A stretch of 48,793 nt of DNA, taken from the NCBI GenBank assembly GCA_018780265.1, contig JADMJV010000128.1, forward strand, positions 1 through 48,793, given 5' to 3'. Each line of letters opens with the position of its first letter. Positions within the stretch are counted from its first letter, which is position 1. Made by a program: the position numbers and the translations under genes. A model generated the notes under the pieces. That model did no database searches. It was not told the DNA's origin and worked only from the letters and a program-made list of their open reading frames with translations. This DNA is from a bacterium (GTDB taxonomy: Bacteria; Vulcanimicrobiota; Xenobia; Xenobiales; JADMJV01). Positions 17,493 to 26,536 of this stretch are shown here, in pieces.

Positions 17493-17558
17493 ATTCGTTC
17501 AATCACTCTCTGGGATTCCTCAAGCCGGTTTGCCCCCGGTCAGTGATTCCCTTCGTTG

Positions 17559-18332
17559 CTAACTGCGCAGTCCTACTCCGCGCCTGACCATTTGCAAGCA
17601 GAGCACATAGAACAGCGCGTTCAACAACACCAGCAAGATCAAGCCCACGCTCAAGGAAGCGTCGTGGACGCCCAAAAAACCGTAGCGAAAGCCGTCCACC
17701 ATGTAAAAGATGGGATTCGCCAGAGAGACCTTCTGCCAGGTGGGGGGCAGCAAAGTAATGGAATAAAAGACGCCCGCGAAGTAGGTGAGCGGCGTCAGGA
17801 TGAAGGTTGGAATGATGGAAATGTCGTCGAACTTGCGGGCCACCAGGGCATTGAGCAAGCCGGCCAGGGAAAACAGGCTGGCCGAGGAGAGCAAATAGAA
17901 CAGAATCAACAGCGGATTGAAGACCGGAATGTGAGTAAAGAGCAGCCCCACCCCCGCCACAATCAGGCCACACAGGACGCCGCGCACAATGCCGCCGGCC
18001 ACATAGCCGGAGACGATGATCCAGTCTGGCAGAGGCGACACCAGCAATTCCTCGATATTGCGCTGGAATTTGGCGCTGAAGAAACTGGACGCCACGTTGC
18101 TAAAGCTGTTGGTGATGCAGGTCATCATGACCAGTCCGGGCAGGATAAACTGAATGTATGGAACGTTGCCTACCGAGCGGATCTGTCCACCCAAAAAGCT
18201 CCCGAAGACCACAAAATAGATGCCCATGGTGATGGCCGGCGGCAGCAAGGTTTGCGTCCAGATGCGCAGCACACGCAGCACTTCTTTGCGAGTCAGCGTC
18301 AGCCAGGCCACGTACAGGCGGCGCGCGTTCAC
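17559..18332 (-). CDS. ABC-2 type transporter permease
   Basis: A 257-aa membrane protein with six predicted hydrophobic helices, matching the ABC-2/YadH-type permeases. It has the family's FQRNIEELLVSPLPDWIIVSGYVAGG loop and a PLTYFAGVFYSI segment before the last helices. It would form the membrane channel for the adjacent ATPase. The substrate is not known; drugs, polysaccharides or lipids are usual for this family. The GTG start overlaps the ATPase stop by 4 bp. Confidence 0.92.
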   Translation of the reverse strand: MNARRLYVAWLTLTRKEVLRVLRIWTQTLLPPAITMGIYFVVFGSFLGGQIRSVGNVPYIQFILPGLVMMTCITNSFSNVASSFFSAKFQRNIEELLVSPLPDWIIVSGYVAGGIVRGVLCGLIVAGVGLLFTHIPVFNPLLILFYLLSSASLFSLAGLLNALVARKFDDISIIPTFILTPLTYFAGVFYSITLLPPTWQKVSLANPIFYMVDGFRYGFLGVHDASLSVGLILLVLLNALFYVLCLQMVRRGVGLRS

Positions 18333-19261
18333 GACAAGCCCTTGCCCTTTTTGCCGACCATGTCGATAAACAACTCCTCGAGGCGATTGGCCTTGGTGCG
18401 CAGGCTCTGCACTTTGATGTGAGTCTGGTCCAGTCGATGGAAAAGATCGTTCATGGTCAACTGGTGATCCACATCCACCTCCAGCGTGAGCGCGTCGACC
18501 ACCCGGAACTGCAGTCGCTCATCACTATCCGGCAAGGCGCACTGCTCCTGGAGTTCGAGAATGAACGTCTGACGCTTCAAGGTGCCCAGCAAATCGCGGG
18601 TAGGAGCATCGCGCAAGATTAGCCCCTGGTCGATAATGGCCACTCGCCGGCACAGAGCTTCAGCCTCCTCCAGATAGTGAGTGGTCAGAATGATGGTCAG
18701 GCCATCTTCGTTGCGTTTTTTCAAGTAGTCCCACAGGCTACGCCTCAACTCAATGTCCAGGCCGGCGGTGGGTTCGTCCAAGATCAACAATGGCGGGTCA
18801 TGGACCATGGCTCGGGCCAACATAAGACGGCGTTTCATACCTCCGCTAAGATTGCGAATGGGTTGTTTACGCTTGTCCCAAAGCTCCAGATCGCGCAGCA
18901 ATTTCTCGGTGCGGTGGGCCGCCTCGCGCGACTCAATGCCGTGATAGCCAGCCTGAAAGACGACCGTGTTCCAGCAGTTCTCAAAAATATTAAAGTTGAA
19001 CTCCTGCGTCATCACTCCCAACTGCGCTTTGACTCGCTCGGGAGAGACATCCAGATCCTGGTCAAACACCCTCACCGTTCCTGAAGTCTTGTTGACCAGA
19101 CCGGTCAAAATCCCGATCAAGGTCGACTTGCCGGCTCCATTGGGTCCAAGCAGAGCGAAAAACTCACCCGGTTCAACGCGCAAGTCCACTCCCTTGAGGG
19201 CCTCCACACCGGCGCCGTAGGTCTTACGCAACTGTTGGATGGATAGAGCGGACACGGTCAA
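18329..19261 (-). CDS. ABC transporter ATP-binding protein
   Basis: A 310-aa ATPase of the ABC-2 exporter class. It shows Walker A GPNGAGKST, the Q-loop (VMTQEFN), the signature LSGGMKRRL, Walker B LLILDEPTAGLD and the H-loop LTTHYLEEAE. A C-terminal extension of ~90 residues follows, as in drug- and polysaccharide-export ATPases. The start is uncertain: TTG at 19261, just after the stop of the preceding gene, or GTG at 19255. The open frame farther upstream lies inside the lipoprotein gene. It pairs with the permease downstream. Confidence 0.93.
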   Translation of the reverse strand: MTVSALSIQQLRKTYGAGVEALKGVDLRVEPGEFFALLGPNGAGKSTLIGILTGLVNKTSGTVRVFDQDLDVSPERVKAQLGVMTQEFNFNIFENCWNTVVFQAGYHGIESREAAHRTEKLLRDLELWDKRKQPIRNLSGGMKRRLMLARAMVHDPPLLILDEPTAGLDIELRRSLWDYLKKRNEDGLTIILTTHYLEEAEALCRRVAIIDQGLILRDAPTRDLLGTLKRQTFILELQEQCALPDSDERLQFRVVDALTLEVDVDHQLTMNDLFHRLDQTHIKVQSLRTKANRLEELFIDMVGKKGKGLS

Positions 19262-19262
19262 A

Positions 19263-20885
19263 TTAACGGGCGGGCCGATACTTATCGTAAGCCGCCAAAA
19301 ACTGGTGACCAAAACGCGGGTTGAGGCACAACAGCACATCGCCGTTCTCTAAAGTGGAGCGGTAGATGCGATCGTTGAGAAAATCCACCTCTACCACTTT
19401 CTTCAGAGCGGCCCGAGCGGCTGGAGTAAGATCTTGGGGAGCCAGCAAAGCGGTCACTCCCCGCATCTGTACCTTGGAGAAAAGCCCGTAAGGCTGCCCG
19501 GTGCTCAAGGCCCGCATGTTGAGCAAGGTTTTGACCGGCAAATTCAGGTCCTCCTGATGAGCCGTTTTGCGCCACCGCACCACCAGACTGAACAGGTATC
19601 CCTCCAACTCTGGGGTAATCGCATCGGCGCAGGCCACATACTCCGAGGCAAAGCCACTTTGAAACCCATAGTCGGCCAGTGGAGCTCGAGTCTTGACTAA
19701 CTTCTTTTCCTGTAGACCCTTGCGCACGGCGGGAAGCGACTCATACAGAGGCAGTCCGCGCACCTCCACTTCAGACTGGGGCAGGCTGTATCGCTCGATC
19801 TGGGCGCTCACATAATTCGGCCCTTGGCGGTAAGCGGCCAGAGAGCCCATCACCTTCCAGGGATAGATATCGCTTTCATCCCCCAACGCCTCAGATTGAT
19901 TCTCTGGCGTGGTGACATCCCCGTCCATCGTGCGCAAACCGTTGAGCATCTGGCGTGAGCGGGCATCGTTCCAGAGAGTCACGTAGGTCACATTTCGCCG
20001 ATCCAGAGCCGACAAAAAATCGCTCCGATCGCTGCTCGGATAGTTGAGTTGACCTTCGCTGCGTTTCAAGTAGTCGAAGAGGATATCGTCGGTATTGCCA
20101 ACTCCCTTGTGATAGGCCCCGATGGCGTGATCCACGCGCCCTCCGACCTGGGCCAACAAGAACCGAAAAAACAGCACCACGTCTTCGAGATTACACTCGG
20201 GGACAAAGCGTTCGTCGGGCAACCTGGCCACCCGAGAGGCTTTCTGATGGCGAACCTCAATCGTCTCCAAGTGCTTGGCCAACGGCTCGATGCCGGTCGG
20301 ATTGGCCGACTCCTGGCGCAACCGGGCCGACTCCTGATGGGCGTAGTCGTGAGCCTGCTCAATGGCTCCCCAGGTCATCTGGCCCAATCCGGCGGCATCG
20401 GCCGCCGAAACTTTGCTGATCCCCCCCGAATTCTCCCAAGAGACAATCGCCGTGACAGCCAGCGGTGGCACTTGGTAACTTTTGGCGATTTTGGCCAGCG
20501 TTTTCTCGTGTTTGCGCAGAGCAGCGTGATTGCGCTCCAGGTGATGATGCTCGGTTTCGTGAAAAATCACATAAGAAAACGAGAGAATTTCAGAAATGGC
20601 CTGACGCTTTTCGGCCGGTGAGTAGCCTGGCAGCAACTCCTCGACCAGTGACTGAACAGCCTGCATTTCTTCTTTCGAATACTTCTTTTGATAGTAGGCC
20701 CTCAGTTGACCACGCTCCAGACTGGGATCGATCTCAGGAGGCAGGGGCACCGCCGCGCTTGAAGTGGGGCTGACACTGGGGACAGGGGTGGCTGGAGTCA
20801 AGCCGGGTTGAGGGGTAGGCTGTTGTTGGCAGCCCACCACCAATACGCTCACTACCAATCCCGCCATCCAGCGCCATTGTCGCAT
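19263..20885 (-). CDS. Lytic transglycosylase-like lipoprotein
   Basis: A 540-aa envelope protein. The signal ends in lipobox VVGC (lipidated Cys19), followed by a Pro/Thr/Ser-rich linker to about residue 55. Residues ~135-260 resemble the SLT lysozyme fold: AVTAIVSWENSGGISKVSAADAAGLGQMTWGA, where Glu151 would be the catalytic acid, and AYHKGVGNTDD resembles the AYNxG motif. The usual ES pair is EN here. The C-terminal ~250 residues are unassigned. It should cleave peptidoglycan at the outer or inner membrane face. It is 30 bp from the divergent UPF0102 gene and leads the ABC genes. Confidence 0.75.
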   Translation of the reverse strand: MRQWRWMAGLVVSVLVVGCQQQPTPQPGLTPATPVPSVSPTSSAAVPLPPEIDPSLERGQLRAYYQKKYSKEEMQAVQSLVEELLPGYSPAEKRQAISEILSFSYVIFHETEHHHLERNHAALRKHEKTLAKIAKSYQVPPLAVTAIVSWENSGGISKVSAADAAGLGQMTWGAIEQAHDYAHQESARLRQESANPTGIEPLAKHLETIEVRHQKASRVARLPDERFVPECNLEDVVLFFRFLLAQVGGRVDHAIGAYHKGVGNTDDILFDYLKRSEGQLNYPSSDRSDFLSALDRRNVTYVTLWNDARSRQMLNGLRTMDGDVTTPENQSEALGDESDIYPWKVMGSLAAYRQGPNYVSAQIERYSLPQSEVEVRGLPLYESLPAVRKGLQEKKLVKTRAPLADYGFQSGFASEYVACADAITPELEGYLFSLVVRWRKTAHQEDLNLPVKTLLNMRALSTGQPYGLFSKVQMRGVTALLAPQDLTPAARAALKKVVEVDFLNDRIYRSTLENGDVLLCLNPRFGHQFLAAYDKYRPAR

Positions 20886-20915
20886 CTTTAGAAAGGCGTT
20901 CCTCTCAGACTGTCA

Positions 20916-21260
20916 GTGTCCTTGTCCTCTTATCAACTGGGTCGCCAGTCCGAAGACTGGGTGGTTCAGCATCTGGAACAGGCCGGTTGGCACATCCTGG
21001 CGCGCAATTTTCGAGGCCGCCGAGGCGAAATCGACGTGGTGGCCCGCCAGGGTGCCGTGGTCGTATTTGTGGAGATCAAGTCCAGTCAGCACAAACCTCC
21101 ACTCGAAGCCTTGCAAGCCCGTCAAATCGGGCGTGTGCGCGCGGCGGCCCAGGAGTTTCTCCAAAAGGCCCGAGTGTCACTCGAATCAGAGATGCGCTTT
21201 GACGTTTTTCGAGTGTGGGGGCATCCCGTCCAATGGGAGCACCTGCAGGACGCTTTTTAA
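20916..21260 (+). CDS. UPF0102 (YraN) family nuclease-like protein
   Basis: A 114-aa protein of the YraN family with a RecB-like restriction fold. It contains LGRQSEDWVVQHLEQAGWHILARNFRGRRGEIDVVARQGAVVVFVEIKS, in which the Glu, Asp and E-x-K residues form the expected metal site. The exact DNA substrate is not established for the family. Length is typical. The start is GTG at 20916; the gene ends 46 bp before the likely histidine kinase start. Confidence 0.9.
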   Translation: MSLSSYQLGRQSEDWVVQHLEQAGWHILARNFRGRRGEIDVVARQGAVVVFVEIKSSQHKPPLEALQARQIGRVRAAAQEFLQKARVSLESEMRFDVFRVWGHPVQWEHLQDAF

Positions 21261-21306
21261 GCTCACTTCAAGGGTTCGCGGCAAGCAGGTCCAAGAACCC
21301 AGGCTG

Positions 21307-22659
21307 ATGGCCGGTGAACCACAAAATCCCGAGGCGGAGAGTCCTCACGACACAGGCGTGATCACCACGCTGCCGTTTGAAGCTCGCCAGTTCATTTCGG
21401 CCTGCCGTATCGCCAGCGTCTATTGCCTGATTGTCCAGTGCATCAATGTGCTGGGGGGCTTTCATCCAGCCTTGATGGCGCTGGTGTTCTGTCTCATGTT
21501 TCTGCTCGAATGGATGCGCTACAAAGCCCAACGCTACGGTCTCAGCGCCAGTCTGCAATGGGGCTTCGCTGCTTCTACCTCGATCAGTCTAGGACTGGCC
21601 TGGATGCTCAACGGAGGCCTGTATGGCTCGGTTCCCAAAGTGTATCTGCTGGCCATGTTCCTGGCCCTGAGCATCTCTGAAACGCAACGCCTGGCCATCT
21701 TTGGGCTCTACCTCGGCACGGCTGCCTTCTGCGTCTTTTTGCAGGCAACCCAACCCGAGTGGATCACTTTTTACTCCAGTGAACGGGTCCAATTTGCCGA
21801 CAGCGCACTGGGACTGTTTACCGCCATGGTTGCTCTGGGTTACGGCACCGACCAGTTCAAAAGCAGCTATGATCGACAGCGCATCCGTTTGCAGCGCAAG
21901 AACGAAGAGGTCAGCCGCGCCAACCTGGACATGCGAGCCACCAATGAGCGCCTGCAACAGGTGATGCGGCGCAACCATGAGCACCTCCACATTATCACCC
22001 ACGATCTGCGCAACCCCGTGGGGGCCGTGATCGGACTGGTGGAAGTGTGCCGCGAAGAACACGAACTGACTCCAGCTCTCAGCAAAGACCTGGACACTAT
22101 CGAACAGGCAGCCACTCAGGCCCTGGAGTTAGTCCAACAACTGAGTCAAGTTGCCTACCTGGAAGAGCGCAAGGTGGTGCTCCAGAAGACCTCTGTTGGG
22201 CTGGCTTCGCTGACCGAAAGAGTGTTGCGCAAACTGGAACCGCTGGCGCGCAAGAAGCAGCAACACCTCGAGTGGCATCTGGACGAAAGCCTCCAGGCTC
22301 AAGTAGACGCCAATCGACTGGCCTCTGTTCTTGACAACCTGATCGAAAACGCCATCAAATACAGCCCCCTGGACTCCACCCTCGAAGTGGTTCTAGAACG
22401 CAGTGGCGACAGAGCCGTGGTGCGCGTCCGCGATCAGGGGCCAGGCATCCCCGACGAGCAGAAGAGCAAGCTTTTCACCATGTTCGGCAAAGTCGGTAAC
22501 CGCCCCACCGGCAAAGAAACCTCCACCGGTCTGGGGCTGTATATCGCACGCATGCTGACAGAGTTACACGGAGGCAGTCTGGAGCAGCAAAACCTTCACC
22601 CCGGAACCGAGTTTCGCCTGTTGTTGCCCTCAGACCCCGCTCAGACGGGCGAAGTCTAG
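21307..22659 (+). CDS. Membrane sensor histidine kinase
   Basis: A 450-aa kinase. Residues about 30-180 hold six hydrophobic segments with short loops and no large periplasmic domain, so the membrane part itself probably senses the signal. A coiled linker (~185-222) leads to H box HIITHDLRNPVGAV with His232, then N box NLIENAIKYSP, G1 VRDQGPGIP, F box KLFTMFGK and G2 STGLGLYIARML. No response regulator is adjacent, so it is an orphan kinase. ATG at 21307 is chosen because the frame upstream overlaps UPF0102. Its 3' end overlaps the convergent pheT by 30 bp. Confidence 0.9.
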   Translation: MAGEPQNPEAESPHDTGVITTLPFEARQFISACRIASVYCLIVQCINVLGGFHPALMALVFCLMFLLEWMRYKAQRYGLSASLQWGFAASTSISLGLAWMLNGGLYGSVPKVYLLAMFLALSISETQRLAIFGLYLGTAAFCVFLQATQPEWITFYSSERVQFADSALGLFTAMVALGYGTDQFKSSYDRQRIRLQRKNEEVSRANLDMRATNERLQQVMRRNHEHLHIITHDLRNPVGAVIGLVEVCREEHELTPALSKDLDTIEQAATQALELVQQLSQVAYLEERKVVLQKTSVGLASLTERVLRKLEPLARKKQQHLEWHLDESLQAQVDANRLASVLDNLIENAIKYSPLDSTLEVVLERSGDRAVVRVRDQGPGIPDEQKSKLFTMFGKVGNRPTGKETSTGLGLYIARMLTELHGGSLEQQNLHPGTEFRLLLPSDPAQTGEV

Positions 22660-24447
22660 TTCGAAAACCGCAGCGGGGTGGCTTAATCCATAGTGGTCCA
22701 ACCACTGGGGGTGAATCTCTCCCAACAGGCCGAGTTGGATCCTGGTCGTGCCTCGCACCGCCCAGACCTCGGCGCCACGCCCCCCCAGGAAGGCCGGATC
22801 GGTACTGGGACGGGTCTCCAGTCGCCAGCCAAATTCTCGCAGTAGAGCCTCGGCCACCGCACGCATCGAACCAAAATCGACCTTTGGTCCCAGCGCTGCC
22901 GCCGCCAAATGCCGGTGTTCACTGGCACCGGTCTCACTGTCATCGAGAGTGGAGGTATTTCCCACTTCAAAAATGCGCTGAGGCAACTCGTGATCGGTGT
23001 TGGCTGAGAGGGTATCGAGCAGTCCGGGCAGCAGGCTGACCCGCACCATGGTCTGATCCTGACTGATAGGATGCTGAATGACCACGTGATTTTGTTGGCG
23101 AGGGCGACCCAGAAAATCATACTGCGCCTCCTCGTTGGAGAGAATCAGCGTGAGCACTTCCAAGTAGCCCAACCCCGTAAGGCCGGCCCGGGCCGCCTGA
23201 GCTTTCACCTCGAGAGGTTGCTCATAACCTACCGTCAGAGTAGGCACCAGGGTGGGCACGATGTTGTGGTAGCCATAAGCGATGGCCACATCTTCAATGA
23301 GGTCCACTTCGTGGAGAATGTCATTGCGATAAGCAGGCACTGCTACATCCAAAAGCCCGCCTCCGCTATCGGCCACGCCATGGCCCATGCGCCGCAAACA
23401 CTCCACCACGCCGGCCCGGTCCAGGGGAATCCCCAGCCGACTGGCTGCAGTATCCGGGTTAAGAGTGGCCTGCTGAGGGGCCAGGTCAGGGGTGACCTTG
23501 ACCCGATCGGGATACTCGATAGTCACGCTTTCCAGGCGGGCACCGGGATCGAGTTCCAACATGCTGGTCACGATGGTATTGAGCGTTTTGTCCACAATCC
23601 GCTCTTCCAGACCGGTGACATCAATAAAGAAGTTGGTGGAAGCTTTGGACACTTTGGTCGACTCCGAGTTGATAACCGGAATCAAGGCCATCACTTGATT
23701 CTGCTCGTCGAGCAGAATGGGATAGCGAGGCAGATGCTGGAGCAGACGGGCGTAGGCGACCCCCTTGGGGTGTTCGGCCAAGACTCGTTGGGGGGTCCAA
23801 CGTTGCTCGGCGGCATAGCCCAGCGGCGCAAACTCCAACTCGTCAGGACCCACGCTGGAGTAACGAAAGTGACTGCCCTGCAGGCTCTCCAAATCATAGA
23901 CTCCGATGGAAGCGCGTTTGCGATCTCTGCCCAAGGCCCAGTGCAGGTTCTCTTGCAGTTTCATGATGACGCGAATTTTATCGTCGTCCAACTTGAGGTT
24001 GCGCACCACGGCGCACGAAATATACGGACGCTGGCCCAGGTCGGCGCTGACGGCGACGCGGTAGTCGGAAGCCTGGCACGGATAACTGGGGCTATCCAGA
24101 TTTTCTTTGAAATAATTGCGCAGCACCCGAGCCAGTCCGCCCGGATCAAACATGTCGGGGCGCACGGCCAGGAGTTCCATGCGTACCACATCTTTTTCGC
24201 CAGCCGCGGTGAGACCGTCGGGAGCAGCCTTGAAGTCGGCCCCGCAGCGGTCACACAGCACAGGCGGGTTTTCCGTTTCGGTGATCTCCATCAGGTTGCC
24301 ACAGGGCCCACAGGCAAAGCGACGCATGGTGGCGTAGCCTTCAACATCGCAACCCAGGTGCTGCAGATGTTCCACCAATTGGTCACGACCCACCTGGGTC
24401 TTGACGCGTTCTAACAAAAGATCGACGGGGATGCCAATTACCGGCAT
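22630..24447 (-). CDS. pheT: Phenylalanine-tRNA ligase beta subunit, archaeal type
   Basis: A 605-aa subunit of PheRS. It resembles the compact archaeal/spirochaete PheT rather than the ~800-aa bacterial form: it has the B5-like segment (PAYRNDILHEVDLIEDVAIAYGYHNI) and the pseudo-catalytic core, but no C-terminal anticodon-binding (FDX-ACB) domain. Residues 46-68 form a Cys pair ladder, CxxC-15-CxxC (CGPC, CDRC), a likely zinc ribbon. ATG at 24447 has AAAGGAG upstream. It overlaps the pheS stop by 10 bp, so alpha and beta are made together and assemble as a heterotetramer. Confidence 0.92.
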   Translation of the reverse strand: MPVIGIPVDLLLERVKTQVGRDQLVEHLQHLGCDVEGYATMRRFACGPCGNLMEITETENPPVLCDRCGADFKAAPDGLTAAGEKDVVRMELLAVRPDMFDPGGLARVLRNYFKENLDSPSYPCQASDYRVAVSADLGQRPYISCAVVRNLKLDDDKIRVIMKLQENLHWALGRDRKRASIGVYDLESLQGSHFRYSSVGPDELEFAPLGYAAEQRWTPQRVLAEHPKGVAYARLLQHLPRYPILLDEQNQVMALIPVINSESTKVSKASTNFFIDVTGLEERIVDKTLNTIVTSMLELDPGARLESVTIEYPDRVKVTPDLAPQQATLNPDTAASRLGIPLDRAGVVECLRRMGHGVADSGGGLLDVAVPAYRNDILHEVDLIEDVAIAYGYHNIVPTLVPTLTVGYEQPLEVKAQAARAGLTGLGYLEVLTLILSNEEAQYDFLGRPRQQNHVVIQHPISQDQTMVRVSLLPGLLDTLSANTDHELPQRIFEVGNTSTLDDSETGASEHRHLAAAALGPKVDFGSMRAVAEALLREFGWRLETRPSTDPAFLGGRGAEVWAVRGTTRIQLGLLGEIHPQWLDHYGLSHPAAVFELDFARLSGV

Positions 24448-25931
24448 AGCGGGGTCTCCTTTAACCAATTGAGGCGGGCCCGGTAGAGCTCGCCGATACT
24501 GCCCAATTCGTAGCGAAACATGGCCAGACGCTCCAGTCCCAGCCCCCAGGCCAGCACGGGCACCTTGCAGCCAAAAGGCTCGGTGACCTCGGGCCGAAAG
24601 ACGCCGGCGCCGCCCATTTCCACCCAATCCGACTTGCGGTCCGACCACACAAAAATCTCCACACTGGGTTCGGTGTAGGGGAAAAAAGCCGGACGGAACT
24701 GGAATTTCTCAAATCCCATCTTGCGATAGAAGGCCTGCAACGTGCCCAGCAGACTCGCAAAGGAAGCCTTTTCGTCGATGATGATACCGTCGACCTGATG
24801 GAACACTGGCAGATGTTTGTAATCGACGGTCTCGCGGCGAAACACCGGCCCCACGCAAAACACCTTGCGAGGAGGATTGGGATTGTCGGCCAGGGCTCGA
24901 ATGCTGCTGGCCGTAGTGTGAGTGCGCAGCACAGGCTGCTTGATCAACTGATCATTCCAGTCGTAGCGCCAACCCAGCGAGCCGGTCTGGCCGCCGTCGC
25001 GGTGAGTGGCCCCCACCGCTTCGACCCACTCCGTTTTGGGCAAGCGACACTCGGCCGGACGACCAATATAAAAAGTGTCCTGCATATCGCGAGCGGGATG
25101 GTCCTGAGGCTGAAAGAGGGCGTCGAAATCCCAAAAACTCGACTCCACGTAAGGCGAGACCGTCTCCTCGAAGCCCAATTCCAAAAACACCTTACGAGTC
25201 TGCTGAATGATACTCACAAAGGGGTGCTCTTTGCCCGGGTAGACTGCTTCTGAAGCCAGACTTACATCGTAGGGACGAAAGTCTACCTCGCGCCACTGGC
25301 CCGATAGCATCATCTCCTGAGTAAGCACATTGACCTGTTGACGAGATTCAAGACCGTCCTGGACGGCCTGCTGACCGGCCTGGGAGAGTCGAACCCAGCG
25401 CAATATCCGGGGCCTCTCCTCCACCATTCCCGAGCGCCCTTGAAGTAACTTGAGTCCTTCGGCGGCTTCGGCCAAAGTGGAGGCCTCCTGTTCGCCGGCC
25501 TCCAGGGCCAACACCAATCTCTCGTCGGCCAGAGGCCCGGCCAGGCCCTGTCGGCCACCCTCTGTCAAAACCAGAGATCGACCTTGCTGCTCGGCCCAGC
25601 CCTTGGCTTTCAGAAAGCGCAGGCTCTGACCCACTTCTTGCGAGGGCAGTCCGGCTGCCTCGGCCACCTGATTGAGATCGCCCTGCCCTCCCAATTGATG
25701 AAGAGCCTCGATCACTTTGCGCTCGGGAAAACCCCCCTGAGCCTTTTTGCCGAGGCGCAGCCAGAGGCATTCTTGCTCGCGAATGTGCACCCACTCGGGG
25801 CGGCTCAGACAACAAGCGCTTACTTGACTCTGATCCTTGCCCAGGCGGGCTGCCAGGTCGGCTACGGTGACCTCGTCGGGGTGCTGATGAAGGTGAGTTA
25901 AAACGGCATATTCGAGTTCGCTGACGTGCAT
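24438..25931 (-). CDS. pheS: Phenylalanine-tRNA ligase alpha subunit, archaeal type
   Basis: A 497-aa class II aminoacyl-tRNA synthetase subunit. The first ~210 residues are winged-helix modules, as in archaeal and eukaryotic PheS. The catalytic part carries WDFDALFQPQDHPARDMQDTFY, LRTHTTASSIR, the motif 2 loop VFRRETVDYKHLPVFHQVDG, FRPAFFPYTEPSVE and motif 3 LAWGLGLERLAM. Bacterial-type PheS is ~330 aa and lacks the winged helices. ATG at 25931 is chosen for the GGGGAG site and alignment to the first helix. It is coupled to pheT; pnuC-like lies 20 bp upstream. Confidence 0.95.
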   Translation of the reverse strand: MHVSELEYAVLTHLHQHPDEVTVADLAARLGKDQSQVSACCLSRPEWVHIREQECLWLRLGKKAQGGFPERKVIEALHQLGGQGDLNQVAEAAGLPSQEVGQSLRFLKAKGWAEQQGRSLVLTEGGRQGLAGPLADERLVLALEAGEQEASTLAEAAEGLKLLQGRSGMVEERPRILRWVRLSQAGQQAVQDGLESRQQVNVLTQEMMLSGQWREVDFRPYDVSLASEAVYPGKEHPFVSIIQQTRKVFLELGFEETVSPYVESSFWDFDALFQPQDHPARDMQDTFYIGRPAECRLPKTEWVEAVGATHRDGGQTGSLGWRYDWNDQLIKQPVLRTHTTASSIRALADNPNPPRKVFCVGPVFRRETVDYKHLPVFHQVDGIIIDEKASFASLLGTLQAFYRKMGFEKFQFRPAFFPYTEPSVEIFVWSDRKSDWVEMGGAGVFRPEVTEPFGCKVPVLAWGLGLERLAMFRYELGSIGELYRARLNWLKETPLCR

Positions 25932-25951
25932 AGGCGGCTCCCCTTTTCTGT

Positions 25952-26458
25952 TCAGGCCGGTCCACCCTCTTCCGAGCGATCTTGAATCCAGGTGCGATGG
26001 GCCGCTTCGGCCACCCCGGCCAGTACACAGTAAAGGATGGCCGTGGGCCAGGCCTGATGAAAGGAGTAGAGAGCGGCCGTGGCCACATCGATCACCACCC
26101 AAATACGCCACACCTCACGAATCTTCAGGGAAGTCATGACCTGGGCAGTCAGCGCCAGCGCCGTCAGCCACGCGTCCGCCGGGATGAGCAAGGTTTGCCG
26201 CCAGAAACCCAGCGGCAAGGCCGCCAAAAGCCACGCATAGGGGTGCCGCCGGGAACGGAAAGCGGGTTGGTCCTGCCAGCCCCACAACTGAGTGATAGCA
26301 TAGACACCGTTAAGCAACGCCTGACCTGCCAACCCACGCTGCCAGCAAAACTCCACATACCCCAGCGAGGCCGCCGTGGCCAGCAACCAACCCCAGCGGC
26401 GCCCCTGAGAAAGGGCCAGCAATCCAAGCAAAGAGGCCGGCGCCAGAATCCACTCCAT
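25952..26458 (-). CDS. PnuC-like nicotinamide riboside/vitamin transporter
   Basis: A 168-aa polytopic membrane protein resembling PnuC/TIGR01528. LNGVYAITQLWGWQ matches the signature loop, and VWRIWVVIDVATAALYSFHQAWPTAILYCVLAGVAEAAHRTW is the typical end. About six helices are predicted. E. coli PnuC is longer (239 aa), with extra N-terminal residues; here the start at 26458 follows GGGGGAA. The family carries nicotinamide riboside or other vitamins by facilitated diffusion; substrate is not determined here. It may be co-transcribed with pheS-pheT. A longer start at 26518 would overlap the divergent MerR promoter and is less likely. Confidence 0.75.
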   Translation of the reverse strand: MEWILAPASLLGLLALSQGRRWGWLLATAASLGYVEFCWQRGLAGQALLNGVYAITQLWGWQDQPAFRSRRHPYAWLLAALPLGFWRQTLLIPADAWLTALALTAQVMTSLKIREVWRIWVVIDVATAALYSFHQAWPTAILYCVLAGVAEAAHRTWIQDRSEEGGPA

Positions 26459-26505
26459 GTAGGGTAGGTTCCCCCGACCTTTGCGAACTCCCCCAATCGC
26501 CCCCG

Positions 26506-26536
26506 TTGACAGTGTCATACAACAGTGTTACATTAT
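26506..26536 (+). promoter_or_regulatory. MerR-like promoter with dyad
   Basis: TTGACA (26506-26511) is consensus. Two -10 choices fit: TACATT with a 17-bp spacer or CATTAT with a 19-bp spacer, the long spacing typical of MerR-controlled promoters. TGACA-G-TGTCA (26507-26517) is an inverted repeat overlapping the -35, and ACAGTGT/GTGACAC echoes follow. This suggests autoregulation by the MerR-like product. The first ATG (26535) lies inside the -10 region. Confidence 0.55.

Noticed and set aside
23071..24414. 447-codon open frame on the plus strand
   Set aside because: It lies fully antisense to pheT, whose protein has clear motifs. Long antisense frames are expected in GC-rich genes.
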